Positions 44,369-56,979 of a stretch of DNA of 64,000 bases are shown here, one piece after another. Both the position numbers and the translations under genes were made by a program. The stretch is from Brachionus manjavacas (lineage: Eukaryota; Rotifera; Eurotatoria; Ploima; Brachionidae), in assembly GCA_019054805.1 (NCBI GenBank), contig JAHQIY010000005.1:1161501-1225500 (forward strand), in the 5' to 3' direction. A model generated the notes under the pieces. That model was not told the DNA's origin and searched no databases. It saw only the letters and a list, made by a program, of their open reading frames with translations. Every line of letters begins with the position of its first letter. The first letter of the stretch is position 1.

Positions 44369-44735
44369 TATGTTTCGTTTCTTTTATATTTTATAAAAAA
44401 TATATTTTTATTAATTTTTATTTAACCAATAAAGTAATTAATGATATATGGTATTCCATATTCCTTTGATACGAGCAAAATAATGCATTTATCAGTCTAA
44501 TTATATCTCTAATAGAAAAAATTTAAGGATCTTTTGTAGCTTCTTTAAAAATTCTTTGAAAATTTTTTTTATTTGACAAATCTAGAGGAAAAAAATAAAA
44601 AATTTCTATAGAAAAAAAATTTATCAATGTAAAAATTTTTTTGTTAAATGCTTAATTTGTTTTTTTTATATTAAGTTTCATATGAAAAATATTTCTTTTA
44701 TTTAAAAAAAACTAAAATAACTGTAAAATAAAATC

Positions 44736-44927
44736 ATGGCTAAAAATTTTCATAATTCTTGGAAAGTGCTTAAGCTAAAAGTTGAATGTGATAAGCTAAA
44801 AATTTCTTACTATGGAGGTAAAAATGAGTTGATCAAACGGTTAAATGATCACAAAAAAAATGATAAAAATTTAGAAAATGTTCTAATTAACTTAAGCTAC
44901 CTGTTGCTGATGAATGATTTTTTTTAA
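44736..44927 (+). CDS. Small SAP-domain ORF
   Basis: 63 codons from ATG. Residues about 9-40 (VLKLKVECDKLKISYYGGKN then ELIKRLNDHKK) fit the SAP DNA-binding motif ('Lkv.eLk..c..l.i...GkK.eLi.RL'). The rest is unstructured and ends MNDFF. SAP domains occur at the N-termini of several DNA transposases and of nuclear proteins. This one is probably the first exon or remnant of such a gene. Downstream, 45098-45343 has another short frame with paired cysteines (QCEKC) that may or may not belong. Confidence 0.4.
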   Translation: MAKNFHNSWKVLKLKVECDKLKISYYGGKNELIKRLNDHKKNDKNLENVLINLSYLLLMNDFF

Positions 44928-44929
44928 CA

Positions 44930-47480
44930 ATAAAAGAATTGTTTTTATCATTTAAAAAATTTTTTTAGAATTTTTTTTTTACAGGCAAAGTAGAATTTTT
45001 TAGATGTGAAAGATAGCTTTTGGTATATAGGACTCTGTTTGGTATATGTGTTACAATCATTCTAAGTTAATGTCCAAGCCATCACAGTCTTTTAATCTTG
45101 ATGGTTCAAAATTTGTTTTGTATTGTTCAGCGTTTGAGTATGCGTCGAGCCATTGCATTGGTAGAATACTCCTTTGGCATCCAATGTGAAAAGTGTTCAG
45201 ACTTCTTCTTTCAAACTGAGACATTCGCTAACATTCAAAGTTCGCTAGCAAAGGCACCTTTTGTTTTAGCTATTTTACACTTAATGTTTTTTTTTCCCAT
45301 GATTGCACTTAGGTTTATAAAAAATAAATATATAATGATATAAAATAGTCTCATTAAAAAAGAAGAACTTAGCAACAAATCAATAACTAAAAAGATGCTT
45401 GAATGTTTATAAGATGTTTATAAAATTGAGGTTCATAAAATACTGCAACTATAAAAAGAAGTACTTAATAGAGAAAGAAGCAAATGGTATAAGCGACTCA
45501 ATAGAGGAATGCTTTAGAAAAATGGGAAATGATACCTATAAAAAATGCTTATAGAACTAACAAAAGCCTATTAATTAATACAAGGAAAAATTCAAAATAT
45601 TTTTTACCTTAATGAAAGCCTTCATCGCTGTTGGAATGTACTTCTAAGTTCCTTGGTCTATTTTATGCTGAATTTCTTCTTAAAATTAAAAAAAAAGAAA
45701 AAAAGGAATAAAGAAGAGAGCACAAAATGAAAAATAATTAGTAAAATCAAACAAAAATTAACATTTCAAATTAAATTTTTTTTTAAATTCATCATTTCAA
45801 TTTAAAGATCCATTTTATAAAATTTAAAAATAGAAAATATTTAGTGATTAAAAATTTTCAAATAACAAACAAATGTTGAATTGACTCAAAAACACAAACC
45901 TAAAAACAAAGCTTAATTGATTTTATTTTAACTATCAAAGCTTTTAAAAAATAAGAAATTTGATGATTTACAAAAATAATACTTAAACAACATTATTTTG
46001 CAAAATCATGTCAGCTGATTATTCATATTTCTATCCTGAAGCCTCTTTAAACTCAGATCGAGTTCTAGAACTAAAGCTAGCATCAAAAATTTGAATGTTT
46101 ACTTGAAGTCAGCACTGAAATCGTAAATGGAAATAAGTATTTGTATTTGGCATAAAATTATTACCTGGGTTTATTTTATGCAAAAAAAAAAACTAAAATA
46201 CTGAATTTGGAACAAAATTTTTTATTCATTACTTTTTTAAAGAAATATATAATAAAAATCAAATTCTCTATCGAGGCATTTTTTAGCATCCTCCAAGGAT
46301 CGAAAACTACAAAAAGGAAAAATAACTTTTACTTTTTCCTCTAGTTTTTCCTAAAGTATTAGCTTCAAAGGCCTGATCTTGAGATATGTTACTAGGAATT
46401 TCTTCAATTACAGGTCTTTTTTTTTTAATTCCCGAGCTATTTTAAAGATTTATTTATTTATTCGATTAACTATATCGAACTAGAGATAAGGCTACATTGG
46501 TTTATATTAAAGTAAAATCAAAAGTGTTAATTTGAAAAACAAAACAAGAAAAATAAAAAAAATTTCAAAGTGGCTATTTTTTTGAACATTATTGGATTAA
46601 TTAATAAAAAATTTAAGTTTTTTTGGTTGTATAAGAGTTACTTTTCAATCAATTATGTATTAATAAATTAAAATAGTGATCAATTTAAATGTAATTGATA
46701 TTAATTACAAAAAAAAAAAAATTTTTCTCAGCTAAATTTCTAAATTACTATAATTATTAAATTATTGAAATAATAAAAATTTTGATTTTTAAAATTTTAG
46801 TTGATTAAAAAAAAAATATTGACTAAAGGATCTACATTGAAACTTTCCCAATAAATTTAAATGCGAAAAATATCCCCAGACACAATTTTTGCTCTTTTCA
46901 GAGCTTTTTGGAAGATTCAATTCAAACAGAATTCCTAAGCCTAGATCAAGAATTAATAATTTTATAATCGCTTAGTAAATGATTCGGACGATGAAGACAA
47001 AAGTCAAAAGACATTCAAAGTGGTGAAACAATTCAAAGATACATCTCATTTACACCAGAAATACAAAATAATCCGGCTTTTATAGAAATTAAAAATTTGT
47101 AATATTTAATTTTTAATTTAAAAATTAAACTCCAAAATAACCCAAACTTTATTTTTTTTCATTAAAACAATTACTGATCTCATACATGTCGAGTTTAAAT
47201 AATTGAATAAGCTATTTGAAAGTTATTAATCGGAGACAAGTACGGAATCGACCTCGGTCAAAAATATGATGAGTTTATTTTTTTTTATTATAAGTTTTTC
47301 AAAATAAAATTTTATGAACAATTCTTAACTTGAATAAATAGAATCATTTTGATTATTTAGAATTTTTGACAATTTTTGATTCTTAAAAAACGATTAAGTA
47401 CAATGCTTCTGTTAAAAAAGCTACTAATAAATTACAGTTTATTAAAGAAAAATTCTAAATTAAATTCTAAAAATGGAAAT
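44930..47480. other. Gene-poor region downstream of CFAP100
   Basis: Contains the short frame at 45098-45343 (cysteine pair, no recognised family). It also holds a dispersed ~75-bp repeat at 46169-46250 (see 20781) and an inverted LINE/SINE 3' tail on the minus strand at 46447-46500 (CTAGTTCGATATAG then (AATA)n). Otherwise AT-rich without supported genes. Confidence 0.4.
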
Positions 47481-50400
47481 TTAAGTAAAATAATAAGCCA
47501 GTTCTTCATCTATTTTATTCGCTTCATCGAGTGCCTTTCTGTCAATTTTTACAGTAGCTGGAGGTTTACTGCGAACCATCAATCGCCTTCCCATCTTAAT
47601 AAAATAATATTAATTTAATTCTTTAAAAATAAAAAAAACTAACATTCTTTTTAGGCTCAGCTCGAGCTCTTTCCAAGGCCTTTTTAATTCTTTCCTCTTG
47701 ATTTCTCTTTTGCTCAATGATTCTCTCTTCGCGTTGCTTCAATCGTCTCTCCTTCTCTTTAGCTTTTTCAGCTTCTTGGACTTTTTCTGGTGGCATTTGC
47801 TCAATTTTTTGGAACAACTCCTCCAATTTATTCTCAATATTGGTGAGCATTTGAAGAGTTGAAATATTGGCCTCATTCGAACCGATACAGTTAACGTATA
47901 CATCTTCCACTTTGGAATTGAGTTCTTTGAGTATTTTTTCCTGCTCCTCGGCTTTAAATTCACCATAATTAAAATAGCTAGCTTTGATTTTCAAATCGTT
48001 TTCTCTGTCCATCTCTCGCTTAATATCTTCGTTCAAATATTCAATTTGTTTTTTTAACAACTCGGTTTCGCGTTCCATCTTTTGCTTTGTTTTATTTATT
48101 GTTTGCTTCATCTCTTCTAAAGCTTCCTCGGTATCCTGACTATTCTGGATCAGAGATAAATTTTGTTCTTCCAATTCAAGAAATATATCGAGCAATTGTT
48201 GAGGATCGGAGAAATAAAGCTCCATGTCTTCATCTTCATCTGACGCCTCATCGTCATTATCTTTTTCTACAGCTTCATTAACAACTGATAATGAACTTTT
48301 TGATTGAGAAGTTTCGGCTGCTGAACCTGGTTTTTGGTCAATTGTGTTACTTGATTTTGATGAATCTAAACAATAAGTTAAAAATGGTAAAAAAATATTT
48401 TTTTTTCTAAATTAAAAAAGCCTTAGCACACAATATCCTTTCATCTAAATATTTTTGGTAGGATTCTGACAAGATGGAATTTTAAAATGAGATAAAAATT
48501 AAATTTATCAATTTTTGTCATTTAATTATAGGAACTTCTTTTATGGGACTTATTTATTATTATTTTTTTAATTACAATCAAAATAGAAATTTAATGGCAT
48601 TTGTTGTCCGGTTAAAAATTTTAGATTTTTTTCAAATAGAATTCTTAATGTTTTACACTCAAAGGACCGGCTATTTTTGACAAAAACTTTGTTAAAATGT
48701 TGCATTCGTTCTATTAAAGTCTGTAAAATGAAAAACAGAATATTTTAAAGACCGTTACCTAAGCTTTAAAAAAAATACCAAAACATGTAAATATGATTGA
48801 TCGTTAACTAAAAAATTAAATTTGAATTTTTGAAAAATTGTCAAATTGACACCGCCGGTCCTTTTAGTACTAAAATAAAGAACAAATATTATTTTAAAAT
48901 TCTCATAGAAAATTTTTTACAAAATATTTATTTCGTAATCGTCACTTTTCATTTATAAAAAAATTGAAAATTTTATAAACTGTAATCTCACACTTTTATC
49001 CCTACATATTTTTGTCCCCAAAAGACTTGTATCACCAAAACAGTTAAGAACCGATGACTTTGTTAAGCCATGAAAATAGCGTGCGCTTTTATCCCTACTG
49101 TTAAAAAATATAAAAATTAAAAATTAAATAACATGGCTAACAAAGAAAAGAAAAAGAGACAAAATAAGACAATCGAAACAAAGATTGAGGTCATAAAAGC
49201 AAAAGACAAAACAAACAAAAGTGATTATGAACTGGCTGACATTTTTAAAATCGATCGATCAACCGTCTCTAAAATCCTGAAGAGAAGAGAAGATAATATA
49301 AATTTACAGAGTGTGAGTGAAAATTGTGAGAAAACAATTTAAAAACTAAAGATGAAACAGTGGGTGAAAAAGAGCCAGAAGAAGATGAAGATGAGATTGA
49401 GCCTGAATTCGTGATTGCCCAGATGGGGTACGATGCGTTTGTTACTTTTAATAGATTTTTAAGTCAATGTAGTACAGTTACTAATGAAAATTTGCGTTAT
49501 ATAAAGAGTGTTTATAAACACTTATATAAAGAGTTCTTAAACACTCTTTATATAACGCAAAAACTTAAAAAACTTAAAACAAGTTACTTTATTTGATTTA
49601 ATTAAACCTTAAAAATTTACCGTTCAATTTATTTTGTTATTTGTAATTGTAAATAATAAATTTTATATAAACAGTTTTGTCACCTTTTAGTTTTATTCCC
49701 ACTTGATACCAGAGACATTTGGGGTGATATAAGAGAGATTTTACTGTATTTTTTATTTTTTAAAAAATTAACAAAAAACATTGATACACTTTTTATAAGT
49801 TTAAATATACCTATAATAAATGTAAAAATACCAAAAATAGAAAATTTTAAGACTTTGAATTTTTTATTATAATGTAAATAAAATATTGAATTTAGTATTG
49901 GATTTTGAAAAACAAATTTTTTGTGTTTAAATTTTATTTAGAATAATTTCTTATTAAAAATTATTTTTCTATATTTCTGAAAAAATTTTCATTACTTTAG
50001 GTATTTTATCAACTTTTCATAAATAACTAGTCATTTTAGATCCTGAAGAAGGCAATTTTAATCGAAACGTGTCGATTAATAAAATAATTTCGTTTTTGAA
50101 ATTAAAATTTTTTTTTTTATAATATTTTTTGTTTAATGTTTGTATTTTGAACAAAAAATTTCAATTATTTAAAAAAATATGGATTTGGATTAGTTATTTT
50201 CTTTAAGTGCCAAAAGGTGAAACAACACGTTGTTGTAACGTTCCAGTTTAAAGAAAATAGAAAAATCTATAAAAAATTGATTAATTGTATTTATCAAAAT
50301 GTGAGCTAATTCAAATTTTTTTTTATAATTATTAAAAAAAAAGGATCTTAAGATTCAAGTGGTATTTTTTGTTACAATTAAAACTACCAAATTCAAGATT

Positions 50401-53261
50401 GTTAAAGTAGCGGTCACAGAGTTTTAGCATATAAATAAATAGATATCAAAAATTTTTTAATTATAATGAATTATTAAGAAAGTCATTTCAAAATATTTAT
50501 ATTTTTTTTGATTTTTAATATTTCTTGTTATAATTAAAATTAATTTTTTATTTTGTAGTTTTTGGAAGGTTTCACAGTACCTGAATTTATGTATTAATTA
50601 ATTTTATTATTTATTATTTATTGACAAAAAAACTTGTATAGACCTCATAAGTCAAGAAGTTATAAAAAATTTATATGAGCATATAGGTTGAATATTTAAA
50701 TTCGTCGTAAAAAAACGAAAATTGACTTTGTCAAATTTAATTACTTTTATATTTATTTTATTTAATTTTGAAATTATTTTTTTATAACTTTTTGACCTAT
50801 GAGTTCTATACAAGTTTTTTTGTCAATAAATAATAAATAATTAATTAATTTATCTACGAATCTAAAATTATATTATGTCAAAGAAGAACGTTTATTACAA
50901 CCCTATACAGACTTTTTTACGTCAGAAATTTAATTTTGTAAAAAAACTAACTTAACTTGACTTAAGACTTGGGATTTAAAAAAAACTTTGATCCTAAACA
51001 AACTCCTTAGACTTTTTATCCTAAATTTAGACAGCATGTTTTCTTTGAAAATCTTACACCGAAAATCTTTATCAATTATTTGGCTTATTTTTAAAGCCAG
51101 TTTGAATTTTTAGATTTGAAGAATATTTTTTATTTTATTAAAGTTAATTTAGTGCTAGCTTAAACTAAATTTAAATGCCATTATCAATTTAGGAATATAT
51201 GCTGTAGTTCATCACCGACTCTAATTAAAACTTATTAAAAATTACCAAAAATATAAAAAATACATATTTAAATAAAAATATCTTTCTATAAGATTTTATG
51301 ATAAATTGTGTAAAGCTATCATTCAATTACTTAACTTATTATTTTTAGTAAAAAAAAGCTCGTATCAGTTAGAACATTTTACTGAAAGAGTCTTAGATCT
51401 TAACAAAATAAATCTTCAATTTTAAATTAATTATTTTTTTTTATTTGTTCCAAAATTCACAATACCAATGCTATTACTAAATTAGATCAAGTAAAATTAA
51501 TTAAATAAAGTTTTCATCTAGTTTAATAAGCTAATTATCAAAGATTTTACGTGGCATCAAAATTGTTTGTTGTGGCACTAATAAATTAATTACTCGGGTT
51601 ACTAATAATGTTAAAAATAGAATATTTTAAATATGGAACATGATTACTTAACCAGAATCCTTTACAAACAAGTTAAAATTCCCTAAGCTTCTTAACCAAA
51701 AAAAAGAGACATGATGCCAAACAATACTGCTTTAATACTTTTAATTTTTTAATGAACTTTCTTATTACTTCATAAAGATTGTATTTTTTAATAAAAAATT
51801 GAAATATTGTTTTTTTCTAATCTCTTTTTATTAACTTTGGTGCCAATGTAATAAATTTCGATATCCCTATCTAACATAATCAGTTACGGAACTTGTGGCT
51901 TAGAAAATTAAAAATTTTTGAAGAAGATTAAACATAATAAAATATTAAATATAAGAAGATTTTCTTGTCTTGCCAAAAATGAGCTTTACACAGTACGTTT
52001 CTGAAATAAGTTGACAGCTTGCTTAAGCACAAGAAAAAAATGTTCTAGAGCATGTTCAAGATATATCATGATATCATGTTATATCATGTTGTATTCACTA
52101 ATTGTATCAATTTTTTTATCATATGACAATAGGGGATGTTTTATAGAATTTAATTAATATTTTATTAAAAATGCTTGCTCATACTAGAGCAAGTGCTTGA
52201 GCAGTGCTCTAAACTCTGTCAACTTTTTTCTAAAACGTATTTTAGTTTAAAATATTTAAGAAAAATTACCAAGTCGGCTTTTAGAAGAATATTTTTTGCC
52301 ATTTTTGGCTTCTTTTAATGCCTTTGAGTTAAAAAAAAAGTAAATTCAAAAGTTCAATGATTGTCGCTTAAATTACTTGAGGAGTAACTTTGTCCAAAAA
52401 TTTTTTATACAATTTGTATTCTTTTAATGTATCCTCCATTTTGGTAATTTCGCTCTTCAAAACCATAATTTGAGTGTTAATTTTTTTGATTTCATTTGAT
52501 TTTTCGGTTTTTTTTCTCGTCTCCTCTTCAGCTCTGTGAGATATTAATTAAAGAAAAAATAAATAAAATAAAATATCTATAAATACATTTTGACTGCTTG
52601 AGTGGAATTGTTTCCATTTTCTTTCAAAAACTCGTCGAATAATGCGGCATCTTCTTCCAAATACTTTTCAGCCATCTCAATTCGTTTTTCCTCAGCTGCA
52701 GCAATTTCCTCCAGTTTTCTCATTTCGTCTCGCTTCACTCCCAGCGAATATTGAACAAAAAACATCTCCCTTTTTTTATTTATATAATCTTTGAGGCTTT
52801 CTTTTTCAATACGGCGGTCTCGAGTCACTGCCACAGTCCATGTTCTGTCCTCTTTGACAGGAAAAGATTTTATTTTGCCAAGATCGTCAATATCATCATC
52901 ATTTTCGTCATCGGATATTTGTGGTTTTAGACCTGATTTCATTCCTTCGACCATTTTCCGGTTATGGGTCAATTTTTGATGAACTTTAAGATTTTTATTC
53001 ATTTCACGTTCCTTAAAAGTCCATCAACAATAAATTTACACAAAAAAAAAACTTAAAAGTTACATAAAGCTTTTGTTGTTTTTCTTTTTCCCTTAGCATA
53101 AGAATATCTGTATCGGCCGGCATTTTAAATGGATTTTCGGCATTGGCATCATTTTTTTTTGATATCGCTTTTAGAGCAAAAAATCATTTTGGAAAAAAAA
53201 TTTTACTTTAGATTAGATGAGGATTACCAGGTAGAGTAAGCGCTAGGTTATTAGAAGGCAT
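47481..53261 (-). CDS. cfap100: Cilia- and flagella-associated protein 100
   Basis: Seven exons read right to left: 53228-53261, 53064-53167, 52587-53011, 52533-52377, 52321-52270, 48365-47644, 47594-47481. They total 1608 nt, 535 residues, and all phases agree. Landmarks shared with CFAP100/CCDC37 include ENPFKMPADTDILMLREKEK near the start, LKVHQKLTHNRK, YINKKREMFFVQYSLGVKRD, YLEEDAALFDEFLKEN, MEDTLKEYKLYKKFLDKV, ELYFSDPQQLLDIFLELEEQ (residues 306 on), IGSNEANISTLQMLTNIENK, and RRLKQREERIIEQKRNQEER before the end GRRLMVRSKPP. It is mostly coiled coil. The family docks inner-arm dynein regulators (with CFAP73) on motile axonemes, implying ciliated cells. Most introns are 49-60 bp, but the intron 48366-52269 is 3.9 kb and filled with transposon sequence. 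The human protein is about 610 residues. Confidence 0.9.
48980..49746 (+). mobile_element. pogo/Tigger-like element, internally deleted
   Basis: The right terminus (reverse complement CAGTAAAATCTCTCTTATAT then CACCCCAAATGTC) and the left terminus (CTGTAATCTCACACTTTTAT then CCCTACATATTTTTGTCCCC) are diverged inverted repeats, with TA next to both. The frame 49133-49342 starts MANKEKKKRQNKTIETKIEV and has a psq/CENP-B type helix-turn-helix (DYELADIFKIDRSTVSKILK), the DNA-binding head of pogo transposases. A second frame (49360-49596) has an acidic stretch followed by YDAFVTFNRFLSQC, fitting the transposase tail. The DDE core is missing. It lies in the long CFAP100 intron, antisense to it. Confidence 0.7.
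49491..49561. repeat. Perfect 24-bp hairpin inside the pogo-like element
   Basis: TTTGCGTTATATAAAGAGTG plus TTTA (49491-49514) is exactly reversed at 49538-49561, with a 23-base spacer. It falls within the tail coding sequence, so one arm is probably a local inverted duplication of coding bases. The perfect match implies a recent event. Confidence 0.8.
50592..50852. repeat. Foldback element in CFAP100 intron
   Basis: Arms of about 75 bp: TTGACAAAAAAACTTGTATA and onward at 50631, inverted at 50775-50851 with ACTTTTTGACCTATGAGTTC. AT-rich TTAATTAATT marks both ends. Non-coding MITE-like element. The rest of the intron (50860-52260) shows nothing recognisable. Confidence 0.6.
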
Positions 53262-54370
53262 CTTGAAAAAATTGCATAAAATAAATTTTTTTAAAATAAT
53301 GGCTAAACAGAAAAAACTGAAATAAAAAGATAGACAAGTTTATACTAATAACCATAGAAACTGATATTAACATAATTTTTCTTAATTATTTAAATTAAAT
53401 CTTAAAATTTTAAACTTAAAAAAAAACAATTAATTTTAACTTATTTTTACTTTAGAGTCTGAAATTAAGATATCATTTTGACCAAGTAGTCCATTAGTGT
53501 CGAATGCTTGGACCATTTAATCAAAATAAGGAAAACGAAAAAATAATTTTAAAATTTTTTTTAATTGTTTCAAAGTGGTCGCAGTCATTCAAAGACCTAG
53601 CTTACTGGTGTAAATTGTAGTATAATCTTATATGTTTTTATACCTTGATTAAACAAAAGAAATCAATTAAAAAAATTTAGAATTTTTTTAAGCTTTAAAT
53701 TTTTGATAATTTTGATAAAAGTTTTAACAAAAACTCAAAGAATCGTTCTTAAACTAATTAACCAAGCTTTTTTTTGGTTAAAAATTTAAGAGACTTTAAA
53801 CAGCTTACCTAATATTAATATAATTTTGATCTAGTATTTATCATCTTTCTATTTAATAAGAGCTAAAACCTTATTTTTAACTTTCCAAATTTTCAATAAA
53901 ATGTATGTTTTATGCTTGATTATTTCTTTTAAGAATAAAAATGTTAAATATTTACGATTTTCTTTCTTGTAAATATAATTTAATTCTTTATAACTGTTTT
54001 AAATTTTTGAATAAAAATTAACTTCATGTAACTTTCCTGACAATAATTTAATAATATATTTAAAAAAAATTGACTCATTTGAGTAAATATAATTTTTTTT
54101 ATATTATGGAATTTTATTGGAACAACTACAATTATAGAACAATATTTCCAAAAATAGAAGAAAAAATAAAGATCAAATTATGGTGTCTAAACTAAGAACC
54201 TATAAAATTCATAAGTAGGGTTATTGGCAAAAAAACGGAACATGTCCAGAAAAGGCGAAACTTTAATCGTAATTCCGCCTAAATCAGGAACATTTTAAAG
54301 GAGAATAAAAATATCATGAAATTTGAATTCAGCAATCAAATTTTTTAACTTATAGGGTGTAAAAAGAAAC
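53262..54370. other. Divergent intergenic region CFAP100 / NGLY1
   Basis: AT-rich DNA between two genes transcribed away from each other, so both promoters should lie between 53262 and 54902. No TATA box or other motif could be distinguished from background. A MITE occupies 54371-54628. Confidence 0.4.
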
Positions 54371-54628
54371 GGTTCATGTCTAATTTGTGATCATATGTTC
54401 ACTTAATCTATAATCAGTCAAACTTTGCTGAGTTGGTGAACATGTTTTTGATTATCAAATAATTTGTGATCAAAATTTATTGTAAGTAAAATTTCGCGAA
54501 CAAAAAAAATTTTTGTGAAAAATTCTATTTCTTTGTGATCATAAAATATCTCTTTGAATTTTGAAAAAAAATACTTCTAATAAATTTGCTAATGCAGTGA
54601 GCATATGATCACAGATTGGACATAACCC
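54371..54628. mobile_element. MITE with 8-bp target duplication
   Basis: The ends GGTTCATGTCTAATTTGTGA and (right, reversed) GGGTTATGTCCAATCTGTGA are inverted for about 40 bp including TGATCATATG. AAAGAAAC flanks both sides (54363-54370, 54629-54636). 258 bp, non-coding. The family differs from the CAGACTTG element. Confidence 0.75.
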
Positions 54629-54902
54629 AAAGAAACGACTTGATTCAATGAATGACAAGCATTATGAAGATGTTTTGGTTCATTTATTTCATTTTGGTTT
54701 TAATAAATAAAAAGAACAGATAAAAAATTTATCTCTTTTGATCAAAATTTTATTAAACTTAATAGATGTATTATAAATGGAATAGCAAATAAATTAGTTA
54801 ATTTAGTTTAAATTAAAAAAAAAATGAATAAATTTTAATATTCAAATCTAAATTATTATTAAAGATCAAAAATTTAAAATTTTTTCTTTTTAATAATTAA
54901 AA

Positions 54903-56839
54903 ATGTCGAATTCAATCGGTTTATCTCGTTTAAAAGAAAACTCTAAAAAAGAAATACAAAATTTATCCAGAGTCCTGCTTGATTTATTAGACAATATACT
55001 TAAAAATCCAAATGAATCGAAATTTAGAAAATTAAAACTTGAGAGCGAACTAATTGCATGCAAATTAATGCCATTTTCTGGCGGTCTCGAAATCCTTTTC
55101 GAGATAGGGTTCCAAGATGGAGACGATTATTTTTTTTTGCCGGACAATTTTGACCCGACAATTTTAACTCATTTTTATAATTTGTTAAAAAAAATTCATG
55201 ACGAAAACTCGGACAAAACTTGCACCCAAAATCCACCGGGCTCTTTTTGTGCTCCAACCATTGAATCAAAAAGGACTGAATTTGGTCTCAAAAATCCAAA
55301 AAATTCATCTTTTGCCAACAGGTTGCACCAGTCATTCAACCATGTAATGATCTATGAGGATCCCGACCTGAAAAAAAAATGTTTTCAAAAAATTCCAACC
55401 CACAGACTCGAATCTTCTGCCGAAAAAAAATACACATCATACATGCAAGACAACCAGGACAAGTGTCCCTATAACCAAAGAGATTTTCTGGTTCTTGAAC
55501 TACTCGAGTGGTTTAAAAGTGAATTTTTCAGATGGATAAACCAACCCGAGTGCCAGTCTTGTAAATCTGACAAGGCAATGGTCTTTTTTAAAAATGATAG
55601 GCCAAGCATAAATGAAGTTACTTGGATGGCCGGCAATGTTGAAGTTTATAAGTATTTCAAAAAAAAAAATTCTCAATTTTTTTAAAAGCAATTTCTTTTT
55701 TTAGATGCTCGAATTGTCAAACTATGACCCGTTTTCCTCGGTACAACCATCCGAGCAAATTGTTGGACACCAGAGGAGGACGCTGTGGTGAATGGGCTAA
55801 CTGTTTTTGTCTGGTCTTGCGCTCAATGGATTTCGATGCCAGGTATGTTCTTGATTGGACCGATCATGTCTGGTGTGAAGTTTACTCTGAATCGCAGAAA
55901 AGATGGTTGCATGCAGATCCATGTGAGAATACGCTGGACAAACCACTTATATACGAGCATGGATGGAACAAAAAATTAACTTACATTATCGCTTTTTCTA
56001 GGTACGAATGCTTGGATGTTACTTGGCGCTATTCGGCCAAGCACCAAGAGGTACTAAAGAGGCGCAATGAGTGCGACGAGATGTGGCTGGTCAACTATAC
56101 GAATGAAATGACAAAAAAGAGAATTCATTTAGTGAATGGGAAAGAGAGAGAAATGAGGCTTTTAGCAGAAATAGTGGAGTTTTTGAGTCCCAAAGTGGTC
56201 AAAGAAGGTGAAGATGCTGGTCGACAATCAGGTTCATTGCAGTGGAGAATTGACCGAGGTGAGATTAAGGCTGTAAATGAGCTCACAAATGGATTCAAAT
56301 TTAAAATTGATAAGCTGCCATTTAAATTAAAATACAATACCGCTAAAAATGAATATTTAAAACAAAATGATGAGCGAGTTAAAGATTGGAAGAGTCTTGT
56401 CTATGGTTATTCCAATATTCGTCTCAAAGTTGAACACGACTGGAAAATGTGCTATCTAGAGCGTGAAAAAGGCTCTATCCAAGGCTTCATAGAATGGTAT
56501 TTTCATTTGGATTTAAAGGCCAAAATGAATTTGACATTCAATTGGTCTGTGTTTGAGTCAGGTGAAGTTACATTGAAAATAATTGGAATCAATGAATCTG
56601 GTCAGAGAATTACTGAAATAAATTTAGAAAAATCGAATCAAAATCAAAAAAATATGTTTGTCGAGTATAAATTTTTGAAAGACAAATTTATGATAGATCT
56701 AAAAGAAGATGTTAAGGATATAGTCGTAAGAGCTGAGCTTCATAATGGCAATGGTCCGAACGCATTCCAACATGCTCAATTATTCAGACAGAGCTTAATC
56801 GATACAGAAAAATATTTATTGGAGATAGAATTTTTATGA
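54903..56839 (+). CDS. ngly1: Peptide:N-glycanase (NGLY1/PNGase)
   Basis: Two exons, 54903-55651 and 55705-56839, total 1884 nt and 627 residues (human about 654). Residues about 20-95 form the PUB domain (LLDNILKNPNESKFRKLKLE, FEIGFQDGDDYFFLP), which binds p97/VCP. The zinc ligands are two C-x-x-C pairs, Cys217/220 and Cys251/254. The transglutaminase-fold triad is Cys277 (GRCGEWAN), His304 (WTDHVWCEVY) and Asp321 (WLHADPCE), with spacings 27 and 17 as in the human enzyme. The C-terminal PAW glycan-binding domain runs from about 430 and ends FQHAQLFRQSL..YLLEIEFL. It removes N-glycans from misfolded glycoproteins in the cytosol during ER-associated degradation. The 53-bp intron splits a Lys codon. 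Confidence 0.95.
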
Positions 56840-56942
56840 ATAAACAAAATTTTTAGATAAAATAAAATTTTCATTTTATGTTCAAAAAAATAAATTTTAA
56901 TTGCTTACATTTTCTTTTTTTGTAATTTGTAAATGATTAACT

Positions 56943-56979
56943 AGATAAAATATTTCAGCTACTCAATAAAATATAAGCC
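56943..56979. repeat. Solo TIR of the 29439 Mutator-like family
   Basis: AAAATATTTCAGCTACTCAA followed by TAAAATATAAGCC matches the right terminus of the element at 29439-30407 with few changes. TTTTGTAA(A/T)TT occurs on both sides (about 56918 and 56980), which could be an old target duplication after loss of the rest. Confidence 0.6.

Noticed and set aside
45098-45343. 81-codon frame with cysteine pairs, possibly part of an IS1595/Merlin-like transposase
   Set aside because: Only a vague cysteine and spacing resemblance; no DDE motif or TIR was found.
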